This document shows positions 1 to 10,638 of a stretch of DNA of 64,000 nt, one piece after another (within the stretch, counting starts at the first letter, position 1; each line of letters begins with the position of its first letter). Under the pieces are notes generated by a model. The model was not told the origin of the DNA. It ran no database searches and worked only from the letters and a program-made list of their open reading frames with translations. The position numbers and the translations under genes are program-made. The DNA is taken from assembly GCA_014925825.1 (NCBI GenBank), contig JACGCK010000150.1, forward strand, positions 47,638 to 111,637, read 5' to 3'. This DNA is from Pholiota molesta (Eukaryota; Basidiomycota; Agaricomycetes; Agaricales; Strophariaceae).

Positions 1-459
1 TGAATCCAGTAAAAGAACGAGTACTATTTGTTGAGAGCAAAGACTAAAAGTAGACATGGAATGAGATAGAGCTTTCGCTGCGACCGTATCAGGTGGTGTA
101 GGATACAATGTGAGTCGCGAAGCCTTCTATTTACTCGAGTCTGACGGGAGATTCGTAATGACCGAGGCCATCATGGCTTTGCAACTGAAGGTATGCTAGC
201 GCAGCTCGTTGCAGTACCAACACACTTTCTTCGCGCCCGCGTCGGCCTTGCTTGTCTGCTGTTTGTCCTGGGCATCTCTTGATTTAAGGATTGGCACGAT
301 AGTGTAAGTCGCAAGTCCTTCAATTTCCCCTCGAAATTGAGCGTAAGCAAATTATTCAGTTATTTAAGATCGTCAGACCGTAATAAGTACATACACATTT
401 CACATGACGAAGTGCTTAGGTACCAGAAACGGTATGATACGTGTTCTGAAATGACGCCC
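1..459. other. No gene seen
   Basis: I see no convincing coding exon, RNA gene or repeat here. It lies downstream of the minus-strand DJ-1/PfpI-like gene and probably contains its 3' UTR. Confidence 0.4.
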
Positions 460-1146
460 TCAGGACAAGTCAACTCCGTCAAGAACAAAAGCGAATACGT
501 CTGGCTTCGCTGGCTTGGGTTGATATTCCGCGATAATCTTCGCGTACTCGACCACCACAGGATCAAAGTGCACCCTCGCAAACTCAGCCGCGAGGTCGAT
601 CCCCGCCGTGATCCCCGCAGAGCTCCACACCTTCCCGTCGACATGCCAGCGCCTGTCCCCTACCCACTCGATTTTCTTGTACAGGTTCCCTGCATTCACC
701 GCCATCTTCAGCGCGTACTTGTTGCTGCACACGCGGAGACCGTCCAGGATCCCGGTCGGCGCGATCGCCATGGAGCCCGTGCACACCGTGAGCAGGGCCT
801 TGAAGCCGTCGTGCGCCATGAGCTTGTAGAGGAACTCGGCACACCCTTCGGGGAGCGGGTGCAACAGGTCGTTTCCCGGGATGAGGAGGTAGTCCAGCGC
901 GGGGCAGTCGGCGTAGGTGTTCGTGGGGATGCCTGCGGGGCCCGACGTGGCCTGGACGGGCGTGAAGTCGTGGGAGATGTAGTGCCATTCGATGATCGGC
1001 GCTTTCGCGATGGTGGCTTCGTCCAGGTTGAGGGCTCTCATGGACTCCTGGGTGTGGGAGTAAAAGAAGTCCACGGGGCCAGCGGCATCCAACCACTGAT
1101 ACTTTGGCAGGAGAAGGAGGCCGAAGTGAATTGTGTGTGGCGCCAT
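460..1146 (-). CDS. DJ-1/PfpI family protein
   Basis: A single open frame of 228 aa on the minus strand. It has the class I glutamine amidotransferase-like fold signature of the DJ-1/PfpI superfamily: an N-terminal strand (residues 6-14), an LDAAGPVDFF segment (19-28), a nucleophile elbow LLTVCTGS with candidate catalytic Cys122, and downstream VWSSAGITAGIDLAAEF (173-189). The length is normal for the family. The AGPVDFF and CTGS-A pattern resembles fungal isocyanide hydratase-like and ThiJ/PfpI proteins, whose substrates are mostly unknown, so I assign no reaction. No signal peptide or membrane segment is visible, so it is probably cytosolic. The start ATG is followed directly by the first beta strand, and no intron is needed. 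A long open frame on the opposite strand is a shadow. Confidence 0.87.
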   Translation of the reverse strand: MAPHTIHFGLLLLPKYQWLDAAGPVDFFYSHTQESMRALNLDEATIAKAPIIEWHYISHDFTPVQATSGPAGIPTNTYADCPALDYLLIPGNDLLHPLPEGCAEFLYKLMAHDGFKALLTVCTGSMAIAPTGILDGLRVCSNKYALKMAVNAGNLYKKIEWVGDRRWHVDGKVWSSAGITAGIDLAAEFARVHFDPVVVEYAKIIAEYQPKPAKPDVFAFVLDGVDLS

Positions 1147-2660
1147 GTCTGCTATGACTGATGAATGTGGTCTGTATGTTGTTAGTTTGCAGTACTCCCT
1201 GCTCTCGCTTTTTATGCTTTGGACGTAGGAACAGGTTTCGTCATTGCTTGTTCAACAGAAGGCCATCGACGCGTACTCTTCGGCCCTCCCCAGCACACGC
1301 TTGCATGCGCAGCGCCAAAAACAGCACTAGATCACTAATCCTACGACTGCAAGAGCATCTGGAACAGCGTCAGCCAGGTGAGATGATTCCTACCAGGTCT
1401 ATCAGGCTGACTATTCGTACACAATTAATAACTTGCTAGGGAATCTTCTCTGCTATGCGAAGTCCGACAATGCTCTGCGGCGTGCGCCAGACTCTATCTA
1501 TGGATCATGCAACTCTCACGGGGTGCGATGCCAAAGCAATAATGTGTTGTACTTACTGTGTCGCTTTGACCTGTACAAAGGATTTCCCTTGCACTATTGT
1601 TTAGGACCATATTGGAATAATGCGAACGTGCGTTCAAACGCGCCGCGAGCGCATGGCGTGCGCGCCTCTTTCTGTTTCCGTCAATTTCAGATACTTTTAG
1701 CCTACATGCTTTCGCGCGCAATTCTTGTATCATAATTTTGTCTTTGTTGCATGATTACGGACCCTTTTTTTAACCTTATATGTATATGTATATGTGTTTT
1801 ACATCCCGACATCCGAGGTGAGCTACTTTAGTGTATCTTTTTATAAACCTTACTTACTACGACGTACCGTAGCTTGCAATTCTTACAGGTACAGATTGAA
1901 TGAGAGTTGTTTTTCCCAAAAACATTTGAGCTCAGAATTCTTACACTTGGGTTACTCCTCCGATTGCTTTAGGTCTTGTTGACCCGGGATTCGCACCGGA
2001 CCCAAACCCAAGCGCCCAAGCTGCAGATGAGGTATTACTGGGAATCGAACCTGATCAGGCCGAGCCTCTCGGCCAATGGCAATTTAAAGTCATTGGTATC
2101 GTGCACCATGGCTGAGTTGGTTACAGCGTCTGACCGAGAGTTCGACAACCCGTTTCGACTTCGATTGTTTCGTACTTATTAACCATTACACAGGCCGGTT
2201 TTTACTACCTTGATGCTACCAGATGCTGCCGTATTTAATATGTAACCGAGTATGTATCCGAGACTACTCATTCGTGCGACGGGCGTCAAGTACATCATAT
2301 GTAGCCTCGCTATGAGCCTCTCTCCGTTGACGCTCCGCAAAAATCAATGTTCCTTCAAGCTTCAAGCTTCAAGCTTCATGCATCATGTTTCATGCTTCGC
2401 ACTCATGTCTACTCCATAAACTTCCAGAATGTGTGTACGCTCGAAGTTGCCTTCTCTCCCGGCCTTGAATGATCCATGTGCATAATCGCTCATTGATTAT
2501 CAACGGGCCCATGACATCGGAACCATGGGACTTGAAGCACTCAACCTGGTCCGTGTCTATATTTACGAAGCAGTACATGAACTCATCTGCAGCAATTGCT
2601 ATACCGATGTCATTGCTGTCTGGATTGGCATACTCAGGCATATTCCTTCCGCCGACTCGT
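1147..2660. other. Intergenic region with short repeats, no gene seen
   Basis: Between the DJ-1-like gene and the first secreted-peptide gene. It holds a short TATATG tandem repeat (about 1778-1797), a CAAGCTT tandem tract (about 2355-2375) and tRNA-promoter-like boxes (about 1975-2190) that do not fold into a full tRNA. The last 350 bases resemble the region upstream of the second secreted-peptide gene (about 3850-4330), so the duplicated unit includes 5' flank. Confidence 0.5.
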
Positions 2661-2667
2661 CAAAAGG

Positions 2668-2675
2668 TATATAAT
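2668..2675 (+). promoter_or_regulatory. TATA box of secreted-peptide gene A
   Basis: TATATAAT followed by ATGTGG, 113 bases upstream of the ATG. The same element and downstream leader recur in genes B and C. Confidence 0.7.
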
Positions 2676-2780
2676 ATGTGGCTCTGCGTTCCGCTATCTT
2701 CAGCTGGTTCTCCCAATCTACCCCACAACACATTCGCGCCGGTCGCGGAATAATTTACCACACACAATTCACTGTTAACG

Positions 2781-3366
2781 ATGGTCAAGATCTCTACATT
2801 TGTCCTTACTGTTGTGCTTTTTGCGACTTCCGCCCTCAGCCTGTACGTCTAACGGCTCCAGCCATTTCATTCGATCTGCACCGGCCTCTGATTCCATACT
2901 GATATCACCCCCTTATAATTAGTACTATTCCTCCTAACGCTCGCCACCACCATCGTCACCATAATGACGACTCAGTGGCACCCGTAGTTGCTGAGAATTT
3001 TCCACCTCAGACTTTAGCGGCGCGTGACCCAGGTCTATTCTCCATAGGCTTGAAGTAAGCAGTCAACCGTTAATTGGCGACAGGAGCGAAGCTGAATGAT
3101 ACTTGGATTTTCTTTTCATCAGACTTCTAACGGGGGGTATTAAGGCGGGTGTTAAAGTCGCCAAATCACGCGAAGGGCGTAAGGTCATTGGGAAGGTGGC
3201 CAAAAGTGGCTCCGACAAAAAGTAAGCACCTCGTTAGTGAGAATCGGAGTCGGGACTCATTTGTCTCTTCAGCAAACCCACAAATGCGCGCGTTCAGGCT
3301 ACGGTGTCACGCATCTCGAATTCGATCTTCAAGTTTTTGCATTTAAAGGCGCCTTCCAGAACTTAA
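2781..3366 (+). CDS. Small secreted modular peptide, copy A
   Basis: Spliced model join(2781..2842, 2923..3054, 3123..3221, 3273..3366), 128 aa; exon lengths sum to a multiple of three and every intron is GT..AG. I do not recognise the family. Residues 1-20 (MVKI, then a hydrophobic run to ALS) form a signal peptide. A His-rich stretch follows (29-34, HHHRHH), then a module with RDPGLFSIG (55-63) and, after an intron within Lys65, a cationic stretch containing VKVAKSREGRK. There are no cysteines. Exon 4 ends at TAA, but the DNA beyond still encodes a decayed last module (RDPN and FGRK) in another frame, so this copy is probably shortened. Copies B and C share promoter, leader, intron positions and 3' flank. 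The protein is probably secreted; its function is unknown. An antimicrobial or processed-peptide role is only a guess from the Lys/Gly/Val-rich composition. Confidence 0.72.
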
Positions 3367-3488
3367 TGGTGCGCGATCCAAATATGGTCTCTTTCGGTAG
3401 AAAGGAAGCAGTTCAACGTTGTTCAGAAACACATTCGGGGCTCGATAGTCTCTTTGACAGACTCGTAAGGAAGATATTCAACCTATAA
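3367..3488 (+). pseudogene. Vestigial C-terminal exons of peptide gene A
   Basis: Just past the stop of copy A the sequence still encodes VRDPN..SFGR and, after an intron-like gap, RLVRKIFNL followed by TAA. This matches the last module of copy B. It is out of frame with the upstream exon by the same offset as in copy C. Confidence 0.6.
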
Positions 3489-4336
3489 TCATAATGCAAT
3501 TCTTGTATCTCCGTGAGCATGGGCTATTTGTATCGATTATTCTACCCTCGCTTGTACATTAAGCAGTCATATCATTCGACGATAGTTGGTGCACGGGCTG
3601 TCAATTATCCATTGTGGGGATGAAGAATTTCTGCAATCACCAAAGTTCCTACACTAATACAGGCCCTTTGCTTCTTTGGTTTCACTGGGGCAATGTGAGT
3701 GTCAATGCGCGCTTCTTTTTTGCTCATTGATTATTTCTCAAGTTGATTGTTAATACTGAATATTGAATGCTCATATTTATCGTTCAATAATCGAACTATA
3801 CTCAAAGCGAACGAGACTGCTTGTGCAACGGACAGAAGTAAAGATCCTCGGGAGTCGGGGTACATCATAACTTCGCGTTTTGAGTGGCTCCCCGCTGACA
3901 CCCCGCAAATCATGTTTGATGCTTCATGCACGTCTACTTATTTCATAATTTCCTATGATTCGACGCTGTATTCTCTCGCAGCCGATGATCCATTGTGATG
4001 CATGATCTTGGCATGATCGATCTTTGATAATCAACGGGCCCAAGCGGGCCCAAAGGACTTCAAAATTGAAATACTGAACCTGGTAGCGCATCTACATATG
4101 AATATCCCAAAGCTGTACATGTACTTATCTACAGCCGTTGCGATCTGTTGCGATGTTGATGTCAAGGTGTGACGCTGTCTGAATCAACATACATAGCCCC
4201 GACTAATCAATGTCACACGTTCGAAAATGGATACCTCCGTTCTCATGTCAGATTCCCGACATGTACTACTACATACCGCTGATGACTTGCCGACGACGGA
4301 AGAGATTATTTTGGAAGGCAAATTCAATTGGAAAGT
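3489..4336. other. Spacer between peptide genes A and B
   Basis: It contains the 3' flank shared by all three copies (for example the AATTATC-containing stretch near 3600) and then the duplicated 5' flank of gene B. I see no independent gene. Confidence 0.5.
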
Positions 4337-4344
4337 ATATAATA
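4337..4344 (+). promoter_or_regulatory. TATA box of secreted-peptide gene B
   Basis: TATATAAT followed by ATGTGG, 132 bases upstream of the ATG. It is identical to the element in genes A and C. Confidence 0.7.
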
Positions 4345-4468
4345 TGTGGCGTTGCATTCCGCTATCTTCAGCTGGTTCTCTTCCTTTCTCCCCCCCACAA
4401 ATCTATTACTCTTCACCACATTCGCGCTGGTCGCTGAATAACTTACCACAAACAGCTCACTATCAAAG

Positions 4469-5232
4469 ATGGTCAAGATCTCTATCCTTATTCTCACTGT
4501 TGCGCTTTTTACGACTTCCGCCTTCAGCGTGTGAGTCTAAAGGCTTTAGCCTTTCAAGTTGATCCTCTGATTGAATGCTGATAACATCTTCTTGATTAGC
4601 GCTATTCCTCCTGATGCTCGCCACCATAATCACCACAACGGCAACTCAGTGATACCCTTAAATGCTGAGGATTCTCAACCTCAGAAGTTAGCGGCGCGCG
4701 ATCCAAATCTGTTCTCTCTAGGCGAAAAGTAAGCAGCCAACAGCTAATTGGCCACTGCAGCGAGGTTGAATGTTACTCGTATCTTCGCTTTATCAGACTT
4801 GTGAAGGAGGGTATTCATGTCGCAAAGTCACGCGGGGCGCGTAAGCTCGTGCAGGGTGTGGCCAAAGGCGGCCACGGCCACGGCCATGGCCACGGCCGCG
4901 GTAAAAAGTAAGCAGTCCAATGTTAGCTGGACAAGGAGCCGGGCTCATCTGTCTTTGTTGCAGGCTCGTACGTGGGGGCGTTCGCGTTGCGAAATCACCT
5001 ACAAGCCGTAAGCTCATGAGGGGCGCGGCCGAAGTCGCCTACGAGAATCTAGCGGAGCGCGATCCAAATTGGTTATCCTTCGGTAAAAAGTAAGTCGCCC
5101 AACCTTGTTCAGGAACCCAGTCGAGGCTCAATGGTCTTTAACAGAATCGTAAAGGAGGGTGTTCATGTCGCAGAATCACGCAAAGGACGCAAGGTTCTCA
5201 AGGGTGCCGTCGTAGTGGCGGGGTTCCTATAA
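4469..5232 (+). CDS. Small secreted modular peptide, copy B (full length)
   Basis: Spliced model join(4469..4530, 4600..4728, 4797..4907, 4964..5089, 5145..5232), 171 aa, in frame throughout. Signal peptide 1-20; His-rich stretch 29-33 (HHNHH). Two complete modules are visible. Module one has RDPNLFSLG (54-62), then KLVKEGIHVAKSR (64-76) and a (GlyHis)4 run (89-96). Module two has RDPNWLSFG (133-141), then KIVKEGVHVAESRKGRK (143-159). A third cationic half-module (LVRGGVRVAKS, 102-112) lies between them. Three of the four introns fall at the same point, within the Lys codon before the cationic half, so modules are exon-encoded. There are no cysteines. This is the longest member and probably the ancestral architecture, because A and C have lost the last module. 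I do not recognise the family. Confidence 0.75.
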
Positions 5233-6210
5233 TCATATTACGGCTCCTGTATCTTCACGAGCATTGGCCATTTGTATTAATTTCAGTACCCTCGCGTACA
5301 CATTAAGCAGTGATATCACTTGATGACGGTTGGTGCATTGGCCGTTAGTTATCTATTGAAAAAAGAGTGATCATCCAGTTGTCAGATACATACCCAAACT
5401 CGAGGAAATGCTTGGGATTTCTGCGATCATGAATGTTCATACATACACCAGTACATGCGGTCTCCTTTTTTGGTTTGATTGCCTTGGAATTATACTTGGC
5501 TGACGTGCCTCTATGCATTTGCTCCAATAATCTGATCTTCCGCATGACAATGATAACGTCTTGTGATTATCTTTAAATATCATACTCTACATAGGTAAAC
5601 AATCATGTGGATCAATGAATTGTCGATGGCTATGCAGCTTGAGATGCTTATCAGCTATTCGATCTGTGACCAGATATCAGAAACGTCGTCGTTGGGCGCT
5701 TTCATACTGGCATAACTGGGAGCTTTCATGGTCAGCTGAGCATCGAAAGTGTAGAAGATCTCGTGGGTCGGTGTAAATTGTGGATTTTGATATCTTCGAG
5801 ATCATTGTGACGGGCTAATGGTAAATCATGATCCTATGACGCCCACAAGCGCCTATAAGATATATTTGACAGTTACCTGTAGAGAGCGGGAAGCATCCAC
5901 AGAAACTGCTATGAGTGCAATGCGTTGACTCGCTCAAGATGACTGCCACATCGAAGATCAAGGAGAAAATCTGGCACAATGATCTCACCGCATTCAATAC
6001 GTTAAAGATCATGATGGGCGCTAATTCGGCCGAGACGGCTGATGTTGTATTTAAAGGTCAGGACTCGCTGACAGAACTTTTTCACCGTATTTCACGGACA
6101 TCAACTGGTCGCCGAACTTCAAGCTTCAAGCATCAACTTTTATTTTTGAGAGTGCCATCGAAGTGCCATTAGGCATATTCCTTCCCCCGCGGAGGAGAGT
6201 ATTTGGAAGG
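5233..6210. other. Spacer between peptide genes B and C
   Basis: Shared 3' flank of gene B followed by the 5' flank of gene C, including a CAAGCTTCAAGC tract near 6117 like the one at 2355. No gene recognised. Confidence 0.5.
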
Positions 6211-6218
6211 TATATAAT
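6211..6218 (+). promoter_or_regulatory. TATA box of secreted-peptide gene C
   Basis: TATATAAT followed by ATGTGG, 119 bases upstream of the ATG. Same element as in genes A and B. Confidence 0.7.
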
Positions 6219-6329
6219 ATGTGGCGCTGCATTCCGCTGTCTTCAGCTGGTTCTCCCCCCACAAACCTACCCCTCAACACATTCGCGCCGGTCGCGGAAT
6301 AATTTACCACACTTAACCCACTGTTAACG

Positions 6330-6946
6330 ATGGTCAAGATATTTACCTTTGTCCTTACTGTTGTGCTTTTTGCAATTTCCGCCCTCAGCCTGTACGTCTA
6401 ACGGCTCCAGCCTTTTCATTCGATCAGCACCGGCCTCTGATTGAATACTAATACCATCCCCTTATGATTAGTGCCATTCCTCCTGAGGCTCGCCACCATC
6501 ACCACCACCACAATGACGACTCAGTGGCACCCGTAGATTCTCAAGCTCAGACTTTAACGGCGCGGGACCCAGGTCTATTCTCCGTGGGCTTGAAGTAAGC
6601 AGTCAACGTTCAACCGTTAATGAGCGCTGGAACGAGGCTGAATGGTACTCGTATTTTCTCTATCAGACTTTTAAAGGGGGGTGCTAAGAAGGCTGCCAAA
6701 TCACACGAGGGGCGTAAGGCCATCAAGGGTGCGGCCAAACATGGCTCCAACAACGACAACAACAACAACAACAACAATAACAACAACAAAAAGTAAGCAG
6801 TTCAACGTTAGTTAGAAGCGGAGTAGGGACTTATTTTCCCCTGTAGCAAACAAGCGAATGAGCGCGTTCTAGCTGCATCACAACGCGCAACTGGCTTCAT
6901 ACAGGGTTTCCTCATGAGGTTCCGGAAAAAGGCGCCCAGAGCTTAG
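6330..6946 (+). CDS. Small secreted modular peptide, copy C
   Basis: Spliced model join(6330..6391, 6472..6594, 6667..6792, 6847..6946), 136 aa, in frame, all GT..AG introns. Signal peptide 1-20; a natural run of six His at 29-34; RDPGLFSVG (52-60); a cationic half-module (LLKGGAKKAAKS, 63-74); then an Asn-rich insert (90-102, ten Asn in a row after one Asp) made by an AAC repeat. The last exon ends in a basic tail (RFRKKAPRA) and TAG. Downstream DNA retains an out-of-frame remnant of the final module, as in copy A. A and C are closer to each other than to B (for example LFS-G-LK before the intron). Function unknown; secretion is inferred from the signal peptide. Confidence 0.72.
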
Positions 6947-7068
6947 TGGTGCGCGATCCAAATATGTTCTTCGGTAGGAAGTAAGCAGTTCAATGTTGTG
7001 TAGAAACACAGTCGGGGCTCAATGGTGTCTTCGACAGACTCGTAAGGGAGGGTATTCAACCCATAATC
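6947..7068 (+). pseudogene. Vestigial C-terminal exons of peptide gene C
   Basis: After the TAG of copy C the sequence reads VVRDPNMFFGRK in a shifted frame, a donor-like GTAAGCAG, and then RLVREGIQP and TAA. It is homologous to the last module of copy B and shifted by the same amount as in copy A. Confidence 0.6.
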
Positions 7069-7910
7069 ATAATGCTAATGCAAGTCTTGTATGAGCGTTG
7101 GTCATTTGTATCGATCATGCTACCCTCGCCTGTACATTAAGCAGTGATACCATTCGATGACAGTTGGTGCATGGGCTGTCAATTATCGATTGTAAAAAGA
7201 ATGCCAAATTCCTAGAACTTGTGGTTGTGGGATGCTTAGAATTTCTGCAATCACCAATATCCGTACACTAGTACACGCACTTTGCTTCTTTGGTTTCACT
7301 GGGGCAGTGTAAGTGTCAAAGCCTAGTTCTTGTTTGCTCGTCAATTATTTCCCTGTCTGAACTCTGGTCGCATCAGAGTTAAGTGCGCGCGCAGTGATTC
7401 AAATTTCATCCTCAGAAGATGGTATTACTATATGTACGAGGTAACTAATGATTGGGCCTTCAAAATGAAATGGTAAGATAGGCTGTGGTAGTGATGGAAG
7501 GGGGCTTTGGCGGTATTTTCAGCTGTGCCAGTTTCAGAGCAAGACAAGTACAAAGCCGAATCACATACCTCTCCATTCCCACTGTCATTTATCTCAAAAA
7601 GGTCGTACCCCAAAACCACACACGCAGAATATTAACTTATGTCTTTATTAAAAAGGTAAGGAGTGTACTACCGTAAACGAAAACAGTCCCGGATATGCTA
7701 GAGTGGTCCATGATGCAGGAAAACTACTCTGTATGTGTATGGAAAACGATAACCGTCCATGAAGCAGGCAGGCCGGGGTATATATCTAAAATTACAAATG
7801 CACGATGCACGATGCGCCCAGAAACCAACAACGACACCATCAGCGACGAAAACACCCCCAAAATCGGGAGGAAGCAAAGACGCGACCCCTCAGGCCTCAG
7901 TACTCAGTCC
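7069..7910. other. Intergenic, no gene seen
   Basis: The first 150 bases are the shared 3' flank of the peptide family. The remainder lies downstream of the minus-strand exo-glucanase gene and probably contains its 3' UTR. Confidence 0.4.
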
Positions 7911-10638
7911 TCAGCGCCGACGCGGCGGCGGCGTTATCTCCGCAGGCACCGCCGCGCCCGCCCCCGCGGAACACGCGCCCCCGGGCACCGCCGCGCCCAC
8001 CGCATCCCACGGGTCCGGGTACATACACCCCGCCACCGGCGTCGGCGCCGCCTCCTTGTCATTCGCATTGAACCACCCGCTCCCCTGCACCCCCACCACC
8101 TTTACCCCGGAATCCGTCAGCGTCGGCGCGGGCAGCGTCGCCACCGCGCCCGTCGGCGTGTACAGCGGCAGCCCCGCGACGGGCGTGCCCTGCAGGTCCG
8201 CGGGCGGGTACGGGTACTGGCTCGCCAGCGCGGGCGCCAGCGTGCCCGCCGCGCCCGCGCCGCCGGTCATCCAGGGCGCGAAGGTTTCGTCGAACACAGG
8301 CCCGGAGGGCGGGCCGCATTTCCCGCTGGCGCTGCGCGGGTCGGGCGGCATCCACCCGTTCGCGAGGCCGAGGGAGTACGACCAGAGCGGGGCGGCGACG
8401 ACCCCGTTTTGGGCGGGTGCGATCTAGTGGGAGAGAAATAAGTAAGTAAGTATCTGGGTATGTGCATATAGAAGATAGAAGGAGTAAAGTACCTTCCACG
8501 TCCAGAAGAACCAATCCCGGAGCGCGTCCATGGACGCCTCCGCGAACGCCTGGATGCCCGCCTTCGTCCCGGCGGTCCAGGTCGCGGAGTCCTGCCAGTC
8601 GTCGCAGTTGCCGCCGTACGAATGTCCTTTGCTCTGCGTGCCGCTCAGGAAGAGCCCGCAGTCGTTCCAGCTGTTGCTCCACTCCCCCGCGATCGTAACA
8701 CCAAATGCTGTCCGACTTTTAGAAAAAAAATAAGAATCCAGACGTCAGTTCGCTAAATCAAAAAGAGGAAAAAAGGTTGTTACCTTGTGTTCATGGACGC
8801 CGCCCAATTATCGCACGCAGCCGCAGGCCACGTCCCCCCGGCGTCCGCGCCCGTGCCCGTATCGATCGGCGACGTCGCGGGGCTGCCGCTGAACGCGAAG
8901 TACGGGTGCATATCGAGCGCGACGCGGTCCGCGCCCTGCATGAAGCCCGCCCAGTTTTTCAGCCCCTGGAAGCCGTCGTGGATGCTGATGAACGGCCCGT
9001 TCCCCGCGCCGACGCCCGTGATCTCGCGGATCATGGTGTATGCCTCGACGTAGCTTCAGCCGCGCAGGCAGGCAAGGGAATCAGCGTGCTATCGTAGCGA
9101 GAAGGGGATGAGCACCTACAAGCCGCGCAGTTCCGTTTCGCCGATGTCCGCGATGCGCGCCTCGTTCATGATGCCGAACATCACGACGACGTCGCGCCAC
9201 TCGGGCTGCGCGATGAACTCGGTGATGATGCGGATGTAGTTCAGCGCGCGCTGCGCGTTCGCCATGCCCATGGTGCCCATCATGAAGTTGATCTGCCCGG
9301 TTTTGCCCGAGTGGTTGTATCCTATTTCGTTTGAATAAATCAGTTCGGTGAGTTGTATGATAGGCAGGCTAGTTGATGAGGCCACGTACCGTTTTGCGAG
9401 CCTGGGATGGTGTGCAGATCGAGCTTGATACGAATTCCGTATTTTCTGCACCATTGGAACGCTTGGATGATGTATCTGGAGTTCGTTAAAATAAGAAACC
9501 TGTTATCCCTACACGAACCACTTCACTTACTTCCAGCAGGTCCTAGTCAGGAACGGCTCGTCTCCCCAGGAATCGATGGCCCAGAAGGGAATGGGCAGCC
9601 TGACCCAGTTCAGACCAGCAGCGGCGATCGCGGCGATGTCCTGCTCCGTCTATAGAAACAACATGAGCACCACCGAGTCAATTGAATGAAGAACGAAGAG
9701 ACGCACGATGAACGTCTTGTAATGGTCCTCGATCTGGCCTATCCCACCATTGGCAGTGTCGGCAGCCATCAGAACGCTGAGGCTCCATTCGTCGATCGCG
9801 TCGGGGTATTTTTGGAAGAGCGCTGGCGTGATGAAGGGCTCGAGCACGAACCAGCCGCCAAGGTTGACGCTAGAGGGTTTGTATGAGGTTGAGAAATGGT
9901 GTGCGGCATAACGACTCGGAAAACAAGGCTTACCCGAATATGCGGTCTTTGCCATAGTCCCATTTTTGTTCGAGAGGGGGCGTCCATGAGTTGGGATGTG
10001 CTTTGTTGTTGTAAGGATCGTCGGGGTCGGAGTACCCTATAGAGAAAATCGTGTCAGGTTTTGGCTAAAAATCCCTCAGGAGAATAGCCGCTGGCAATGT
10101 TCCGTGAAAATAGGAACAGAGGGTACTCACAAATGCCTCCAAAATTATTTTGGTAAGTAAAGGTAGACCCATTCGCAAGTCTGATGGTCGATCCATCACC
10201 GCCCGTGACAGGATCCTTCGCCTCTGGAGGCGACGTGCTTCCTCCACCACCAGTACCACTACCAGTCCCTGTCGCGGCAGGGGCGGAACCACTCGAAGCA
10301 GATGAACGACTACGGGGTTTGATGACTGTGAAATAAACCGGAAGAACGACTGCCAGAATCAATACAATCAAAGCGAGGCACGCGAGCAGGATGACGAGGA
10401 GTGGGCGACGGCGTTTGGATTGGGGCTTTTCGGCTTCCTCTGCTGGCGTGGGGGCGTCTTCCTCGACGACGCCCTCGTTCTTCGTCGTCAGCAGTACCCC
10501 AGACTCTGTGTCGTGCAGCGACGAATGCAGGTACGAGTCGCGGGGCGACTCCGTGGTGAGCGGTGCGACGCCGGTTCCGTCTGACAGGTACGCGGGTCGC
10601 GGTTCGTGCATGGAAGAGGCGTCATCGTCGAGAGGCAA
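7911..10638 (-). CDS. Membrane-anchored glucan 1,3-beta-glucosidase (GH5)
   Basis: Nine-exon model, complement join(7911..8423, 8493..8715, 8784..9053, 9120..9321, 9390..9475, 9531..9649, 9707..9869, 9934..10036, 10131..10638), 728 aa, in frame across all eight introns. Residues 1-79 are an acidic then basic cytosolic tail ending in KRRR. A single transmembrane segment spans about 80-106, so this is a type II membrane protein. A Ser/Gly/Thr-rich linker (about 108-150) leads to the glycoside hydrolase domain. Family GH5 landmarks are NLGGWFVLEPF after the third exon start, the acid/base Glu380 in MNEA, and the nucleophile Glu495 in AGEWS. The order and spacing match fungal exo-beta-1,3-glucanases (GH5 subfamily 9), which release glucose from beta-1,3-glucan at the cell surface during wall remodelling. 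The GC-rich C-terminal exon ends in a Pro/Arg tail. The gene looks intact. Confidence 0.9.

Noticed and set aside
337..1161. Long plus-strand open frame over the DJ-1-like gene
   Set aside because: It is antisense to a clear DJ-1/PfpI protein; composition is Arg-rich and there is no recognisable domain.
7695..8682. Several GC-rich open frames on both strands
   Set aside because: They overlap the last exons of the GH5 gene in other frames, with Arg/Pro-rich translations typical of shadows.
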